Positions 1 to 11,880 of a DNA stretch of 64,000 nt are shown here, piece by piece. The DNA comes from Malus domestica. Lineage: Eukaryota; Streptophyta; Magnoliopsida; Rosales; Rosaceae. Position 1 is the stretch's first letter. Each line of letters opens with the position of its first letter. The stretch spans positions 9,816,001-9,880,000 of the forward strand of contig NC_091668.1 in assembly GCF_042453785.1 (NCBI RefSeq), written 5' to 3'. Both the position numbers and the translations under genes were made by a program. The notes under the pieces are model-generated. The model saw only the letters and a list, made by a program, of their open reading frames with translations. It made no database searches and had not been told where the DNA came from.

Positions 1-385
1 AATGTTCATAAAATTAATTTACGATAGTCTACATATTTATTTAAAAAAAAATTAATTTTTACAAAAAAAAAAGCCTAAGTTCATTCTTTAATAATCCCCA
101 GCTAAAATTTTAGGCTAGAACGATTGGAGCAGAAAAACTGTTTCTGGGCTAAAAGCTAAATTTTCCAGGCTAAAATATTTGGCTTTTAGCCCAACCATTA
201 GAGATAGTCTAACAGGCATAAATCTATCACTGTATGTAAGACTCACTTACTTTAAAAATTGTGAATGCGTGTGTACGGTTAGCATTGCACATTTCATAAA
301 TATCATTTAGAAATAATCTAGTACTTCAAAATAACAAAGTAGACATTAGAAATTTTGATGTGTCACATATTTCCCCCTTGCTCAG

Positions 386-2177
386 CTGATGGAAAGGAGC
401 TAATTCACAAAGTAGATCTCAAACTCAGCAGGAGCAGCTTTTTCCATGAATTAGGGATCACAGAGAGGTATTCAAGCAAGCGGTAATAATTTTTGGTTAA
501 TCTCTAAGCAAACTTTTGCCACTTAATTAACTCAAAATCATGCATACTTTGCTTGCAGGTATAATGTACTCATGGATTTTCCTCTAACTTTTGACATAAA
601 CAGACTCGTTAACGGACGCCCGTAAGCGATGCATCCTTCATAGTTCCACCCTACACATTCTGATTATATCCCCATGAAAACATGCATGCAATGTTTTATG
701 TATATTGCTTAATGTGCTGGTTTTGATATGCAGATTATTAGAGTACAATCATGAAGGATATGCACGAATCGGTGTGATGCCACGCTACGGCGATGCAGAT
801 TCAATCCGCTGGTTTAAAGTTGAACCCAATTGCACATTTCACATAATCAATAGTTTTGAAGATGGTGATGAGGTAACTTAAACAAATTGGCAATTTTATT
901 TGAAATTTCAGTATTTTGGAGGAATAATAATCCAGTAATTACTATTTGTGTACATAAAACTGAGATGCATTTGTTGAAATGCTGTTTAATAGAGGTGGGT
1001 CGTTCCATTGTATGTGAGACCACTTATATTAGAATGTCTATCAGCAAATGAGTCATTTTTGTGAGTCTAAAGCTTTGCTCGTAATAATCAGTAGACTTCT
1101 AATTAACTTGTAAGCCAAACCGCATTTGGTATCTAATTTTTGTTTGTTGGATGAGCAGGTTGTAGTGTGGGGTTGTAAAGCTCTGGACTCAATTATACCA
1201 GGACCTGACATGGCATCGACTCAATTTGGGTGGTTACCAAGAAATTTTAAGCCTACAAGTCCAAGTAAAGAAAATGATCATGATACTATCTCATCAGTCG
1301 ACGATGGAAACTTATTTTCTCATGCTTATGAATGGAGATTAAACATGCAAAGTGGGGAAGTCAGTGAGAGATATCTCACTGGAAAAAGGTTTTGTATGGA
1401 TTTTCCCACGATCAATGGAGCTTTCTCCGGCGTTAAAAATAGATATGGCTACGCCCAAGTGGTTGATTCCGGCGCAAGCTCTGCCTCAGGTAATTAGGGT
1501 TAATCTTTCCCAAACAATAACTTAACTCCACTCTCTAATTAAATTGCTCTTTCTCAGACCATTAATGGTTATCCATGGCGGTATGTCTCTCAGGCATGCT
1601 CAAATATAATGGTCTAGCCAAGCTACACTTTGAAGAACCAGCTGATGTTTCTTTGGTATAATCAATTAGGCCTGGACATGTTTTCATTATAATTTTTCTC
1701 CTGCAATTTTATGCATGAATATGTAACTAACATTCTTTATTATTTTATTTCATGGATTACTAGAGAAGTGAAGGCCAATTAGAAGAGGCAATAAAGGTGG
1801 AAACTCACATGTTTGAGGAGAACAGCTTTTGCACTGGAGCTTCTTTTGTCCCAAAACAAGGGGGTTTTGAAGAAGATGATGGATGGCTTATCACTTTTGT
1901 TCACAATGAAGATACTAACATATCTCAAGTAAGTCGATCAGTATATAATAATATTTGAATTCTTGTTTTGAGAAAATTTGTTATTTTGTTTAGATTGATT
2001 CACACTTATATGCGTTGAAGTGCTAACTAGTTAGTATAATTTAATATATTTTCCTTTTAGGTTTATGTGATCGAGACAAAGAAGTTTTCCAATGAGCCTG
2101 TTGCCAAAATTACATTGTCCTGTAGAGTTCCATATGGATTTCATGGAGCCTTCATGCCAATCTCATCACCCACTTAG
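386..2177 (+). CDS. Carotenoid cleavage dioxygenase, CCD1-like (5' partial, seven exons)
   Basis: Oxidatively cleaves carotenoid or apocarotenoid double bonds with a non-haem iron held by four histidines. Exons read as 386-467, 559-621, 734-872, 1159-1489, 1594-1655, 1764-1928 and 2061-2177 (TAG stop); all introns are GT-AG and phases join without a break. Three of the four expected iron-binding histidine contexts are visible: FFHELGIT (exon 1 here), FHIINSFED (exon 3) and PYGFHGAF (last exon). The first histidine and the N-terminus lie upstream of the window. Bases 1-385 look like intron. The C-terminus is complete. Divergence from classic CCD1 (for example NSFEDGDE where CCD1 has a tryptophan-containing form) suggests a CCD1-like paralogue; substrate cannot be told. 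No stop or frameshift is seen in the part present. Confidence 0.88.
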
Positions 2178-3357
2178 GATTAGTTTGGTACTGTTATGCT
2201 GTTTTAAAATGTGTTTTTATTGTGTTGTCATAATAAACTGTTGTACAATAAAGCAGTTGTTTGATTGGTAAATTCTAGTTGTAAAGTGCTTGTAATAACA
2301 AACAAACAAAAAAAACAAAAAAACAAAAAAAACAAAAAAAAAAAAAACAGTGTGAGTTTTGGTAATTTTTTTATAAAAGTGTTGTGGTTGTGTGAAGTGA
2401 TTGAAATACATACGATCGTGAATATTATATTATTGCTGTAGAGGAAAATAATTTGATAGAGAATGATAGAATTCTATTAGAAAAATTCTTGGTATGTTAC
2501 ACTGTGATGCATAATGTGGCTATGTTGACAAATTACACAAATACTCCTAATTTAATGAGAGTCAACTGAATAATTGAGGAATGAATGACCTTCACACTTA
2601 TACATATGAACCTGACTATCACACTATCGAGCTAGGCAATCTCACTGAGGGTCTTAAGGTGAAATTTATGTTCTTATCTACAAATATAAGATACATGTGA
2701 TGCCTCAGGTCTAAGAACTATTTGCATATATACTACAACCACAAGCTTTGTAACACTTACCATTTGGTAAGCTTCCAAACATTTAACCTTCTTGGACAGT
2801 TAGTGTTCAGTGAACTTGTCCAACAGACAATCACTTGTAGCTCCATCACGTGTCCAGCATGTAGGGGTGGAAAAAATTCTCGAAAATCTCGAACTGAACT
2901 GAACCAAAAAAATATTGATCCCAAATAAAAAATGTCCCAAACCGAAATTCTTGAAATTTTTGGGATGCTATCCTAAATTGATCCTGAAATTTCGGTACAG
3001 GATTTAAGATTATCTCCTTAATATTACGAGAATCCCATACCAAACCGAAAATATATATTATTAATTTATTATATATATATATATATATATTAATTATAGT
3101 TAGAGTTAATTTCAACCATGAGATTGTTTCAAATTGATTTGTGCTGTCCATTCATTATTAGGGTTCTCCATCCTTCTCTCTCCATTGTTCTTTCATACCT
3201 TTCATTTCAATTGAAGCCAACCTCCCTCCCTCAGCCATCAAGCCTCTCATCTCTATCTCGAATTTGAAGCTCAACTCCAGCCAGTCACTAGCCTACCACC
3301 ACACCATGCTATTACTACTGTCTCCGACTGTGGAGCCTTCCTTCACTACACAGAGCC

Positions 3358-3360
<3 letters not shown>

Positions 3361-3424
<64 letters not shown>
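3361..3424. repeat. (CT)n microsatellite
   Basis: About 32 uninterrupted CT units in a pyrimidine-rich region. Confidence 0.95.
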
Positions 3425-3426
<2 letters not shown>

Positions 3427-4624
3427 GATTCTCTTTCTCATGCGATTCTCTTTATCAGACACTTAAAGTCTAAGAGTTTTCTTCATCCAGTGCACTGTGC
3501 ACCAATTCTCCCCCAAATCAGGTAAAGTTTGGAATTAATTTATGGTTTGAAATTTAATTTAAGGTTCAAATTCTAGATTAGGGTTTGTGAAATTTGTTCA
3601 TGTTTTGGATTGGATGTTCTTGATTCCAGCCCTAATTGAATTTCTATATTTATGTTTACCATTAGGTTAGGGTTTATGAATTTTTTTTTTCGATTTAGGA
3701 GTTTGACTATGATTTTCTATGATTTGTTATGTTTTGTTTTTGTTAGGCAGCTTAAAGACTTTTAAAAATTTCAATTGGCGACTATACTTTCTGGTTGTTT
3801 TGGAATTTTTTGATGTTAAACTGAAGTAAATGTAGAGATGTGAATAATTTTCTTGCCCGTAGGTTCCCGATAGGTATATATGTTGTGCAGACAAACCTGC
3901 TTTTTGTAATGCGTTGCTCCTCTCAAATGTGTTGTGTTTCTCCATTTTTGTTTACTTCCATTCCACGGAGAAGTCACAATTAAGTTCTATATTATTAGTA
4001 TGGTTTTAAAGTTTGTGTTGTACTCTCTTTAGGAGCACCGTGGTTGAATTATGTGCTTTAATTTACACAGATTTGAGATATTTAATCATGTATGTTTCAT
4101 TGTTTTGTCCATTTGTAGGTTACTCTTCTTTACCAAAACTCAAAAACTTCATCACACAATGGTATGCAGCAGTAACTATAGAAATTATAAAGGTGTAGAT
4201 TTTATATCTTGTTTTCTCCACAATTTTTTGCTTCTTTATATTTACTTTTCAACTTTCTAATTTGTCTTTAATGATTTAATTGGTTTTCTTCAATCCTTTT
4301 CTCTGCTAATTTGTCTTGGATATTTTAATACGTCTTCTTCAAGCCTGAGATTAATAGCACCAACTGCACCGACTGCACCACTCCATTACCCGCTGTAATT
4401 GACAAGTGTATTCGGTCTGCTCCAATTGATACTAGGAGGTCTTTGTATAAGGTGAAGTTGGCCTTGAATTGAGCTTAAGGAGATCGGTCCTCGGTTTGAA
4501 TTGAGACTTTTTAAGGTTAGTATTGTATCTTCGTTGTTAAGAAATTTGTGCTTCTTGCAAGGATATAGCATGTGTTTCATTTTGCTTTCACATGTTTGTG
4601 TTGTTTATGTCGTATGGACATTAG

Positions 4625-4994
4625 TTACACTATGTTTGGATGAGGGAAATAAACTTGAAATTTGGGTAAAAGTCATAAATTTATAAATTGACATGCACCA
4701 ATTCCTTTGTTTGGATTCATAAACATAGAAATTTAGAATTTCTGTGTGGAAAAAAAACTTGGAATTTGGGACCTTCAATTCCCAAGTTTAAATTCCATGT
4801 AAATAGGTGTCATTTTCCAATTTCTATGACTGAGAGTTTAAAAATAACAAATTCCATATTCAATTACATTTTTCTTTTAGGTTAACCAAAAAAGAAAATT
4901 CACAAATTCTAGAAAATAAAATCCTGTCATTTTAATTACCGTCATTTTAAAATTCCTTAGTAATCTTAAATTTCTTCATCCAAACATAGTGTAA
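4625..4994. mobile_element. MITE-like element with TTACACTATGTTTGGATGA ends
   Basis: The left end reads TTACACTATGTTTGGATGA and the right end reads TCATCCAAACATAGTGTAA, an inverted match. The roughly 370-bp AT-rich interior has no ORF. I could not define a target duplication, so the superfamily is open. Confidence 0.6.
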
Positions 4995-5624
4995 AAAGAA
5001 TAAATATGAATTCTCTTTTATGAATAGATATGAATTCTCTTTAGTTGTTTCCTCTTTATGAGGAGTACGAACAAGAAGGGGAAGGGGTCAACAATCAACA
5101 ACAATAAGCATGGTAAGGGAGCAACCACAACCATCAACAAGATCAAGGGGCCGAAGGGGCCAACAATCTTCATGAACTTTAAGCTTTTCTTTTTGCTTTT
5201 GGTTTGTAACTTAATTTATTTTGAAACTTTGGCTTGTAACTATTTTTTTTTTCTTTTGGATTAGTTACGTAACTTAGTTTATTTTTGTTGCATGCATGTA
5301 GAATGTTGAATTTAAATAATTTGATAGTAGAATATATTTGAAGAACAATTCATAATTTCATATTTCAATTAGGGCTATAAATCTATGATCGCACATATTG
5401 GTATGTATGAAGTAAAAGTTGGTAGCTCAAAATAGTTTGCACAAACGCGCATATGACATATTTGCATGTATGACATATTGGTATTTATGAAATTGGGCTG
5501 ACAATTTCATTGTATCGGTTTCTATGACCATTATGTTGATTATTTATTAGTGTGATCATTTAGTAGGAATGATGCTTTATGCAATTAATATTGTCACAAT
5601 TTTGTGTACCTAAATTAAAAGGAA

Positions 5625-5775
5625 AACTAATGAATATGGCTTGAAAATTTTGAGTTTTAACTATAAGGACAAAATTAAGGGTAAAGTGAATAGTATTAGA
5701 ATTGATTTTTTAGTATAAAAATATAATTTTTCGTTAAAGTGAACAGTATCTAGAGTTTTTCGTTAAAATTTCCTA
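5625..5775. repeat. Dispersed non-coding repeat, second copy near 44905
   Basis: An AT-rich segment containing TTTTCGTTAAAGTGAACAGT is matched at about 44905-45055 by a similar segment in the same orientation. Two diverged copies in one window suggest a short dispersed transposable element. Confidence 0.5.
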
Positions 5776-6082
5776 AATTATATTCCATTTGTAATGATTC
5801 CAACAATATGTTATGATATGAACATTCATCGTTACATTCCCAACTCTATTTTTTTCCCGCTACTCCACAGTGACATGGGTAGGGCCAGAATGGACAAGGG
5901 GGTTTGTGAAGCTTAAGCTTGGTCCAAAAAGAAAGGAGAGAGAGATTTGAATTTTTCTACATTAGCTTGAGAATAATGTTAACTTACGATTAGTCGTATG
6001 CAGGCATGAATAGGAAAAATCAAAATATATATAATAGCTTTGGGGTTGAACTTTTCAGTTACATAAGAAGCAGAGCTGCAAA

Positions 6083-6978
6083 TTAACCTAACAAAGCATC
6101 TTCCACTGTGGGAATTGGGAGATGAGTTTGTTCGATAATGAAGAAATTTTCATAAATGAACCCAGCAAGTCCACCACCAATGAGAGGACCAACCCAGTAA
6201 ACCCAGTGGTCAGTCCAGTTCCAGCCTACCAAAGCAGGACCAAAGGACCTAGCTGGATTCATTGAAGCACCTGAGAAGGCTCCGCCAGCTAGGATATTGG
6301 CCCCGACAACAAACCTAGTTAGCGTAGGGCCCAATCCATAAAGAGATCCACTCTTGTCGACTATTGTAGCATAGACTGTGAATACCAAGCCGAATGTGAG
6401 GACAATCTCCCATATCACACCTTGTAAGTAGCCCACCCCACTTGCAAGTGAATGAATTGGAGTAGGCTGCAAAGAAAAATAACAATTAAATTATGTGATA
6501 TGTAACATGACAATATAAATGATATTTGAACTTGGATTAGATTTAAATAACAAAAAATTAACTTCTACTTAGCGTGGATGAAAAATTCTAAACTCACCAA
6601 TCCGCCACTGAGGTACTCTAAAAGGTAACAAGCTGCGGCAGCTGCTAACAATTGATCGATCCAATAGAGTACAGATCGAAACAGGGTAATGTGACCGCCA
6701 CACAGGAGGCCAAGCGTGACGGCAGGGTTAAGGTGACCGCCAGATATCATCACGGCCACGACTAGTGCATGTGTCACAGCTACGGCAAACAACGCCACTA
6801 GTGCATCTCCTTCTAGCTTATCTGCCCCACCAAATTACACAGCTCAGACAGGAAAAATTTCTCCTCAGACAGTTACTATGCATATATAATATAAACAAAA
6901 TTATGGTAGTCATGTAAGGGTTTTTATCTCTATAACTATGCGAATTTCTTTACAGATCAAGAAATTTGTTACTGGAGA

Positions 6979-7074
<96 letters not shown>

Positions 7075-7099
7075 CCTTTAAAGTAAGGGATAACACATC

Positions 7100-7178
<79 letters not shown>

Positions 7179-7696
7179 CCTTTAAAGTAAGGGATAACAC
7201 ATCTATATATATATCACCTCTTGTATTTGTTCGATTTATGTTAATGAAATATATCTATCTGTGCTTGTTAAAAAAACATTACATGACTAGTAATCATGTA
7301 GTAGGCGACAAAGAAATTGTGATCTTGGATACTTGTCCATGATATGATGATGAACTTTTCGTTGTAATTTGATTCATTAATCAACGGTAGATTTTTCTAA
7401 GTAGCCAGTATTCGAGTTGGTATTTCATGTGCCATAGTAAGTGAACAGAAAATATACTTTTTCGTTTTCCTCTATTTGTATTGTATTATGACACGTAAAG
7501 TACCAACTTAAATACCAGATATTTAAAAAATTCTCTTGATCAACCACTCATGTGGTTTATATGTAAATTACCAGTAGCCATGGCTGATCCAACACCAGCA
7601 AAGACGAAGAGGAAGGTAGTGATAAACTCAACCACAAGGGCTCTCCAGACTTCGAAGAGCAGCCTCGCACGTGGTTCCCAAGGCTATTTTCGCCAT
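6083..7696 (-). pseudogene. TIP4;1-like tonoplast aquaporin, probably disabled
   Basis: Tonoplast intrinsic proteins are six-helix vacuolar channels for water and small neutral solutes. Three exons read on the minus strand: 7572-7696, 6598-6821 and 6083-6466 (stop TAA at 6083-6085), all with GT-AG junctions. Exon 2 has the first NPA box (GGHLNPAVT); exon 3 has the second ([10 protein letters not shown]) with its arginine. The sequence through [15 protein letters not shown] is most like TIP4;1. Two defects are visible. From the ATG at 7696 the frame hits TGA, and one extra base after about codon 14 is needed to reach the VWRALVVEF frame. The first NPA region reads [13 protein letters not shown], lacking five residues that TIPs normally have before SGGH. 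A sequencing error could explain the first, but both together favour a pseudogene. Intron 1 carries expanded microsatellites. Confidence 0.72.
6979..7215. repeat. Duplicated (AT)n-(GA)n microsatellite inside aquaporin intron 1
   Basis: Two adjacent copies of a block made of (AT)n, then (AG)n, then GAAACCTTTAAAGTAAGGGA. The GA tracts end near 7070 and 7174. Because the unique flank is duplicated too, this is a segmental tandem duplication and not just repeat slippage. Confidence 0.9.
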
Positions 7697-8205
7697 TTTA
7701 TCCTCTGACTTTTATGGTCTCTGCACTTTGCAGTTGCTAACTTGCAAGCACTATGAAAATGTATATACTATTTATAAGGATATCAAAATGATGAACCAGG
7801 TTATTTAGATATGTATGTATGTGTGTGTGTGTGTGTGTATAGCTGGGTCCAATAATATTATGTATGTGTGTGTGTGTGTATAGCTGGGTCCAATAATATA
7901 ATTATTGAGTCCTTTAGAGCATTTCCATCCATTTGATAGATTTGGCTTTAGGAGTGGACTTGGCAGTTACTATTCACTTAAATAGTAAATTGTCTTTATT
8001 CTTTTTACCACTATCAACCATTGTGAATAGTTAATGTCATAACAATTATTCAACGGATGAGATTAATTTAGCATATGTTGCAATAGTTATACCGCGCCAT
8101 CCATTATGAATATTAACTCCATAGATTTGGACTTAGACCCAGAATCGAAATCATTGCTGCCAAGACTCCATCATGGCTTTGCCAAAATGCTTGGACGTGT
8201 ATTTT
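7697..8205. other. Upstream flank of the aquaporin gene with a small GT-repeat duplication
   Basis: No ORF of note. Around 7815-7905 a (GT)n run followed by ATAGCTGGGTCCAATAATAT occurs twice in tandem. Confidence 0.6.
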
Positions 8206-8409
8206 GGAAAAGGATCTTCGTTGGGTCCTTTTTTCAGAGATTCTAAAAATTTTGTGATCGTGACTGTTCCTCGTATATCGTGCGGTGATAAATTATTACA
8301 AAATTTAAAATTTAAAATTTAAAATTAAATATAAATAGTACCTAACTATTTCTGATCGTACGATATACGATTAACGATCACAATCACAAGATCTCTAGGA
8401 TCCTTTTCC
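8206..8409. mobile_element. 204-bp Mutator-type MITE
   Basis: The ends are inverted repeats starting GGAAAAGGATC. Further matches inside (TTGTGATCGTGA on the left, inverted as TCACAATCACAAG on the right) continue the palindrome. It is flanked on both sides by GTGTATTTT (8197-8205 and 8410-8418), a perfect 9-bp target duplication typical of Mutator-like elements. It has no coding capacity and must be mobilised in trans. Confidence 0.9.
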
Positions 8410-9037
8410 GTGTATTTTGGGTTGGATTTGGAATCTAGCCATGTCAGTTTAGCATGGGTAGAAATGCTTTAAGACATTGTCGAATTACCGAGCAAGCCAG
8501 AAATGACAATATAGCTGGTCCAATATTCAGTACTATTGGAAATTTACATGGTAACCTTACCTTGTTTGGCATCAAGATCAGAAAGGAGATACAAATACAA
8601 TGATACCTTTGTATTTAAATGATTTTGTAAACAAGGATCATCGTCCTCTTATATTAAAAAAATAAAAATCTTGGAAGGGGATGGTTATTTAGGGTATGTT
8701 GTTATTTGAAGTCTTAGGTTTTTCTAATTTGTTTAAGGATTAATTCTTTATAAATGCACTTTTTGTAACTCAGTAAAAAAAAATATAGCAAGATACATAT
8801 ATAGTACTTTGGTAACGTATAGCCGTCTTGATTATTTTATAATGTTTTTTTATTCTTTGTCAATGAAATAAAAAATCTGTTTCTATGGTCGGTTTGATAC
8901 CGTCTTTTTCCTTGCTATGTGATTTTCACATTTTGAATTTGTAACATCTTACAATTAAAACACAAAAATAGGGCTTGACTTTTGATCAAGCCTCCGTGAT
9001 CCCATCATCAGAAAGCTGACATTAATGGATAAAATAT

Positions 9038-9185
9038 GGGGTGTGATATTCACACACCCTATTTTACTTCTCACACACCTTTTTAATTTTCGGTCATCGG
9101 ATCAAATGAATTGAAGAAGATCAACGAACATAAATTATCAAGGGGTGTGTGAAAAGTAAAATAGGGTGTGTGGATAACACACCCC
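9038..9185. mobile_element. 148-bp palindromic MITE, GGGGTGTG ends
   Basis: The left arm (GGGGTGTGATATTCACACACC) and the right arm are near-perfect inverted repeats of about 45 bp. A diverged relative occurs at about 31869-32019. The target duplication is unclear, so the superfamily is not assigned. Confidence 0.75.
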
Positions 9186-9667
9186 TAAAACAATGGCCAT
9201 ATTTATTACCATTGGAAATTTACATGGTAACTTTAGTGATTATTTTTATCTTGGGTAAATCTCAGTTTACTACTATCAAGTTTCATGGTTTTCAATATTT
9301 GGTACATGAAGTTTTTTTCGTCCCAGAGTCATACCTAAAGTGTTAATTTTGGGATAGTCTCATACATCCGTTAGTCAAACTTTTAACTCTGCCGTTAATT
9401 GATGATGTGGCGTCCACGTAGACAATGACTGGATGCCACGTGTCAATATAGAGCCCACATGAATATTAAAAAAATTATAAAAAAAAAGCTAGGCTCCCGA
9501 CCCTTCCCTCATTCTCCCTCCCTTCTCTTCCCTGCACCCATCTTCCCTGCAAACCCACCCATTCCCTCCAATTCTTAGCTCCAGGGACCACACAACAAAC
9601 AAGCCCACCTCTCCAATTCTTAGCTCAGCTTTCCCTCTCTAGGATTTGAGAGAGACAGAGAGAGATT

Positions 9668-9961
9668 ATGAAGCTCTCAGCTTTGCACCAGAGCTACCTC
9701 ACCCGACGGAGCAACACCTTCAGGGGATCGGCGCCGTTGGACTCCACATCAGACGGCAAGTCTCTGGCAATGGTGTTTTGGCTACTACTCCACGGCCTCT
9801 GCTGCCTCATCAGCCTCTTCCTCAGCTTCCGCTTCTCTCGCCTCGTCTTCTTCTTCCTCTTCTCCACCTCCTTTTCGAATCTCTATCCGGCGCCATTTCG
9901 GACAGTTGCTGATCTCACCGTCAGAAAACTAGAACTCCCCGCGAACCCGATCGTGAATTAG
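9668..9961 (+). pseudogene. Captured 5' fragment of an IRX14-like GT43 xylosyltransferase gene
   Basis: IRX14 is a Golgi type II membrane protein of glycosyltransferase family 43 needed for xylan backbone synthesis. This 97-residue ORF begins MKLSALHQSYLTRRSN, then reads LHGLCCLISLFLSFRFSRLV, which is the cytosolic tail and signal anchor of that family, and ends near NPIVN at TAG. The catalytic GT43 domain is absent. CT-rich sequence upstream of the ATG may be the captured 5' UTR. Sequence after 9950 (GTGAATTAG...) is probably captured intron 1, which resumes beyond the nested retrotransposon at 19506. The gene match is from recognised family sequence; no search was run. Confidence 0.75.
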
Positions 9962-10090
9962 GTTTAATTGTGTGCAAGCTTCTTTTGGGGATTATTGTGT
10001 AAAATTTCATAGAAAAATGTCCACTGTGAGAAATTAGAAGGAATTATGGTTAGATCTGGTTGTTGGTCTAATACGAATATTGATTTGGGC

Positions 10091-10451
10091 TGTTATGAAC
10101 TAATCGTGATTGCCTTAGTCACAGTGAGCTTTTAGTTAATAGTAGTGAGAACTAAAGTGTAAGGTAGTTAAAAGGCATAATTGTAAGGGGTTAAAAGTAT
10201 GGGGTTCGATTGTAATGGGCCAATACTTAGTAGAAGGTTTCAGTAATTGTCAGTCATTGTCCAGGTGGCACTTTTGTATTGGGGAATTGCAAGCATGTGG
10301 GATATACATGCTCCCGAATTTATTGTAATGAAAACTTTTGGAAAAAATCAGTTTATATTTCTCTTTTGGTTCTCTCTCTATCCTATCACCTTCTCTCATT
10401 TTCATAGCTACCGGTTATGGTTGATTCTCCGGCGCCAGTTGGGTCGTAACA
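10091..10451 (+). repeat. 5' LTR of the gypsy element
   Basis: 361 bp, TG...CA termini. It pairs with 19140-19500, with nearly all differences near the two ends. Confidence 0.95.
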
Positions 10452-10452
10452 T

Positions 10453-10460
10453 TGGTATCA
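10453..10460 (+). other. Primer-binding site (initiator-Met tRNA type) of the gypsy element
   Basis: TGGTATCA lies two bases past the 5' LTR. It matches the start of the usual plant initiator-tRNA binding site, but the following bases (CCCTCC) do not continue the match. Confidence 0.65.
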
Positions 10461-10490
10461 CCCTCCGTTCCTGGATTTTCCCATCCGTGT

Positions 10491-10950
10491 ATGCCCCGTC
10501 CCAAACCCACCACTCGTTCCACCATGGATGCCCGCTTTGCTGCTTTTGAATCTGAATTTCCGTCGATTATCCGTGAGGCGGTGAACTTTGCTTTTGATGC
10601 TAAGCTTCCAGCCCAACTCGATGCTCACCTTCCGGCGTATTTTGAGCAGTTCCGCCGAGAGCTCACCTATGAACTCACATTTCGTCGTGAGGGTGAAGGT
10701 TCATCCATCCCACCTCCTTCAAATCCGCCTGTTCTTCATAAGCTGGCTCAGATCCCACCATCGCCTCACCCTGGCCCTCCAAATCCAAGGCTGTCGTGGC
10801 AACAACGCCTCGACTCTCCCAGATTCACTGACGGTGATGATATCCTTGCTTGGATTTACAAAGCCGAACAGTTCTTCTCCTTCTATAGGATCCCGGATGC
10901 TCAACGTGTTCTCACTGCCTCATTTCATTTTGAATATGAGCTTTTTCACT
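10491..10950 (+). pseudogene. Gypsy gag, N-terminal part, cut by an insertion
   Basis: The open frame from the ATG at 10491 (or 10521) includes MDARFAAFESEF, then a proline-rich linker, then SWQQRLDSPRFTDGDD and AWIYKAEQFFSFY, which is the start of the retrotransposon gag domain. It runs into the innermost element at 10951. The codon phase at the duplicated TCACT matches the phase on the far side at 15078-15082, so gag was continuous before the insertion. Confidence 0.85.
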
Positions 10951-11341
10951 TGTTTATACCATATTTAGGGCCTCGTATTTAGATCTCGTACAAATACTCA
11001 GGGGACTTAAATGTAATTATGGGATAAAGGAAGGGGCAAATATGTAATAGAGGAGGAGCCCCTTATTCTATAAAAGGGGACTCCTACCCTCATTCTAGGG
11101 GAGGCCTCACTCTCACCCTCAGAGGCCATTTCTGAAGCCTCTCACCCCCTCTCAAAGCTTCCTCACACCCCCTAAGCTCTAAGCTCTCTCTCCCTCTTCA
11201 ACAGAGAAACATAATACAATCAGTGTGGACGTAGCCCAAACCTTGGGGTGAACCACGATAACTCTTGTGTCATTTACATTACTTGCAGATTCACGGTCGG
11301 ATTTACGCTGTTCCAAGACGATCCGGTTTTGTGCATCAACA
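10951..11341 (+). repeat. 5' LTR of the innermost element, with TATA box
   Basis: 391 bp. A CTATAAAAGGGG TATA-type motif at about 11069-11080 fits an LTR promoter. Differs from the 3' LTR at one position near 11309. Confidence 0.93.
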
Positions 11342-11343
11342 TT

Positions 11344-11352
11344 TGGCGCCGT
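11344..11352 (+). other. Primer-binding site (tRNA-Asp type) of the innermost element
   Basis: TGGCGCCGT follows the 5' LTR after two bases and matches the complement of a plant tRNA-Asp 3' end; the next bases diverge. This differs from the initiator-Met type of the gypsy element around it, so the two are separate families. Confidence 0.65.
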
Positions 11353-11880
11353 CTGTGGGAAACGATACAAAAAACTATGTCGGTTCTCTTTCATTTTTTC
11401 ACCACCACCGGGAATCTGCAAAAATCCAACAACAACCAAAAGCTTTTTCAGAAAAAACCCAGAAACAAAAAGATCCAAATCTCTCGCTCTCATTTCTCTC
11501 TGATAGATATCGCATCCGTCAGGTGTCATTACTTCTCTCTCTCCAAATTCCAAGCCCCGATTTAATTTCCAAAAATTTTGGTAATCTCTTCATATCTTTC
11601 AATTGAAGAGATGGCTGTTTCGATGGTCTCAGCCGTGAGTGGCTGTAATGTTTCGCCTTCGAGACCAAACGCTTCACGAAAGCCCAGTTTGTCAGCCGCC
11701 TCGCACGCTCCATGGAAGCTGAACTCGATCTCTCTTTTTTCTCTTGGCATCTCACTCTTAGATCTCCATTTCTGAGTTTCGAAAACGCAGCTGCTCTCCC
11801 GACATTGGGTACCTTTCTCCAGCTGCTCTCAGACAACCCAGCTGCTCTCCTGTTGCAGCCGTTGATCCGCGACCCAGATC

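Larger units (their letters stand above)
2178..6082. other. Intergenic stretch between the CCD-like and aquaporin genes
   Basis: No convincing gene. It holds an A-rich tract near 2300-2347, an (AT)n run at 3070-3090, a long (CT)n run at 3361-3424, a MITE at 4625-4994 and a dispersed repeat at 5625-5775. From about 2868 a sequence starting GGGGTGGAAAAAATTC resembles one end of a hAT-like element, but no matching opposite end was found. ORFs here are short and of low complexity. Confidence 0.6.

Noticed and set aside
2722..3151. Short ORFs near a hAT-like GGGGTGG end
   Set aside because: No second terminus and no protein similarity; AT-rich chance frames.
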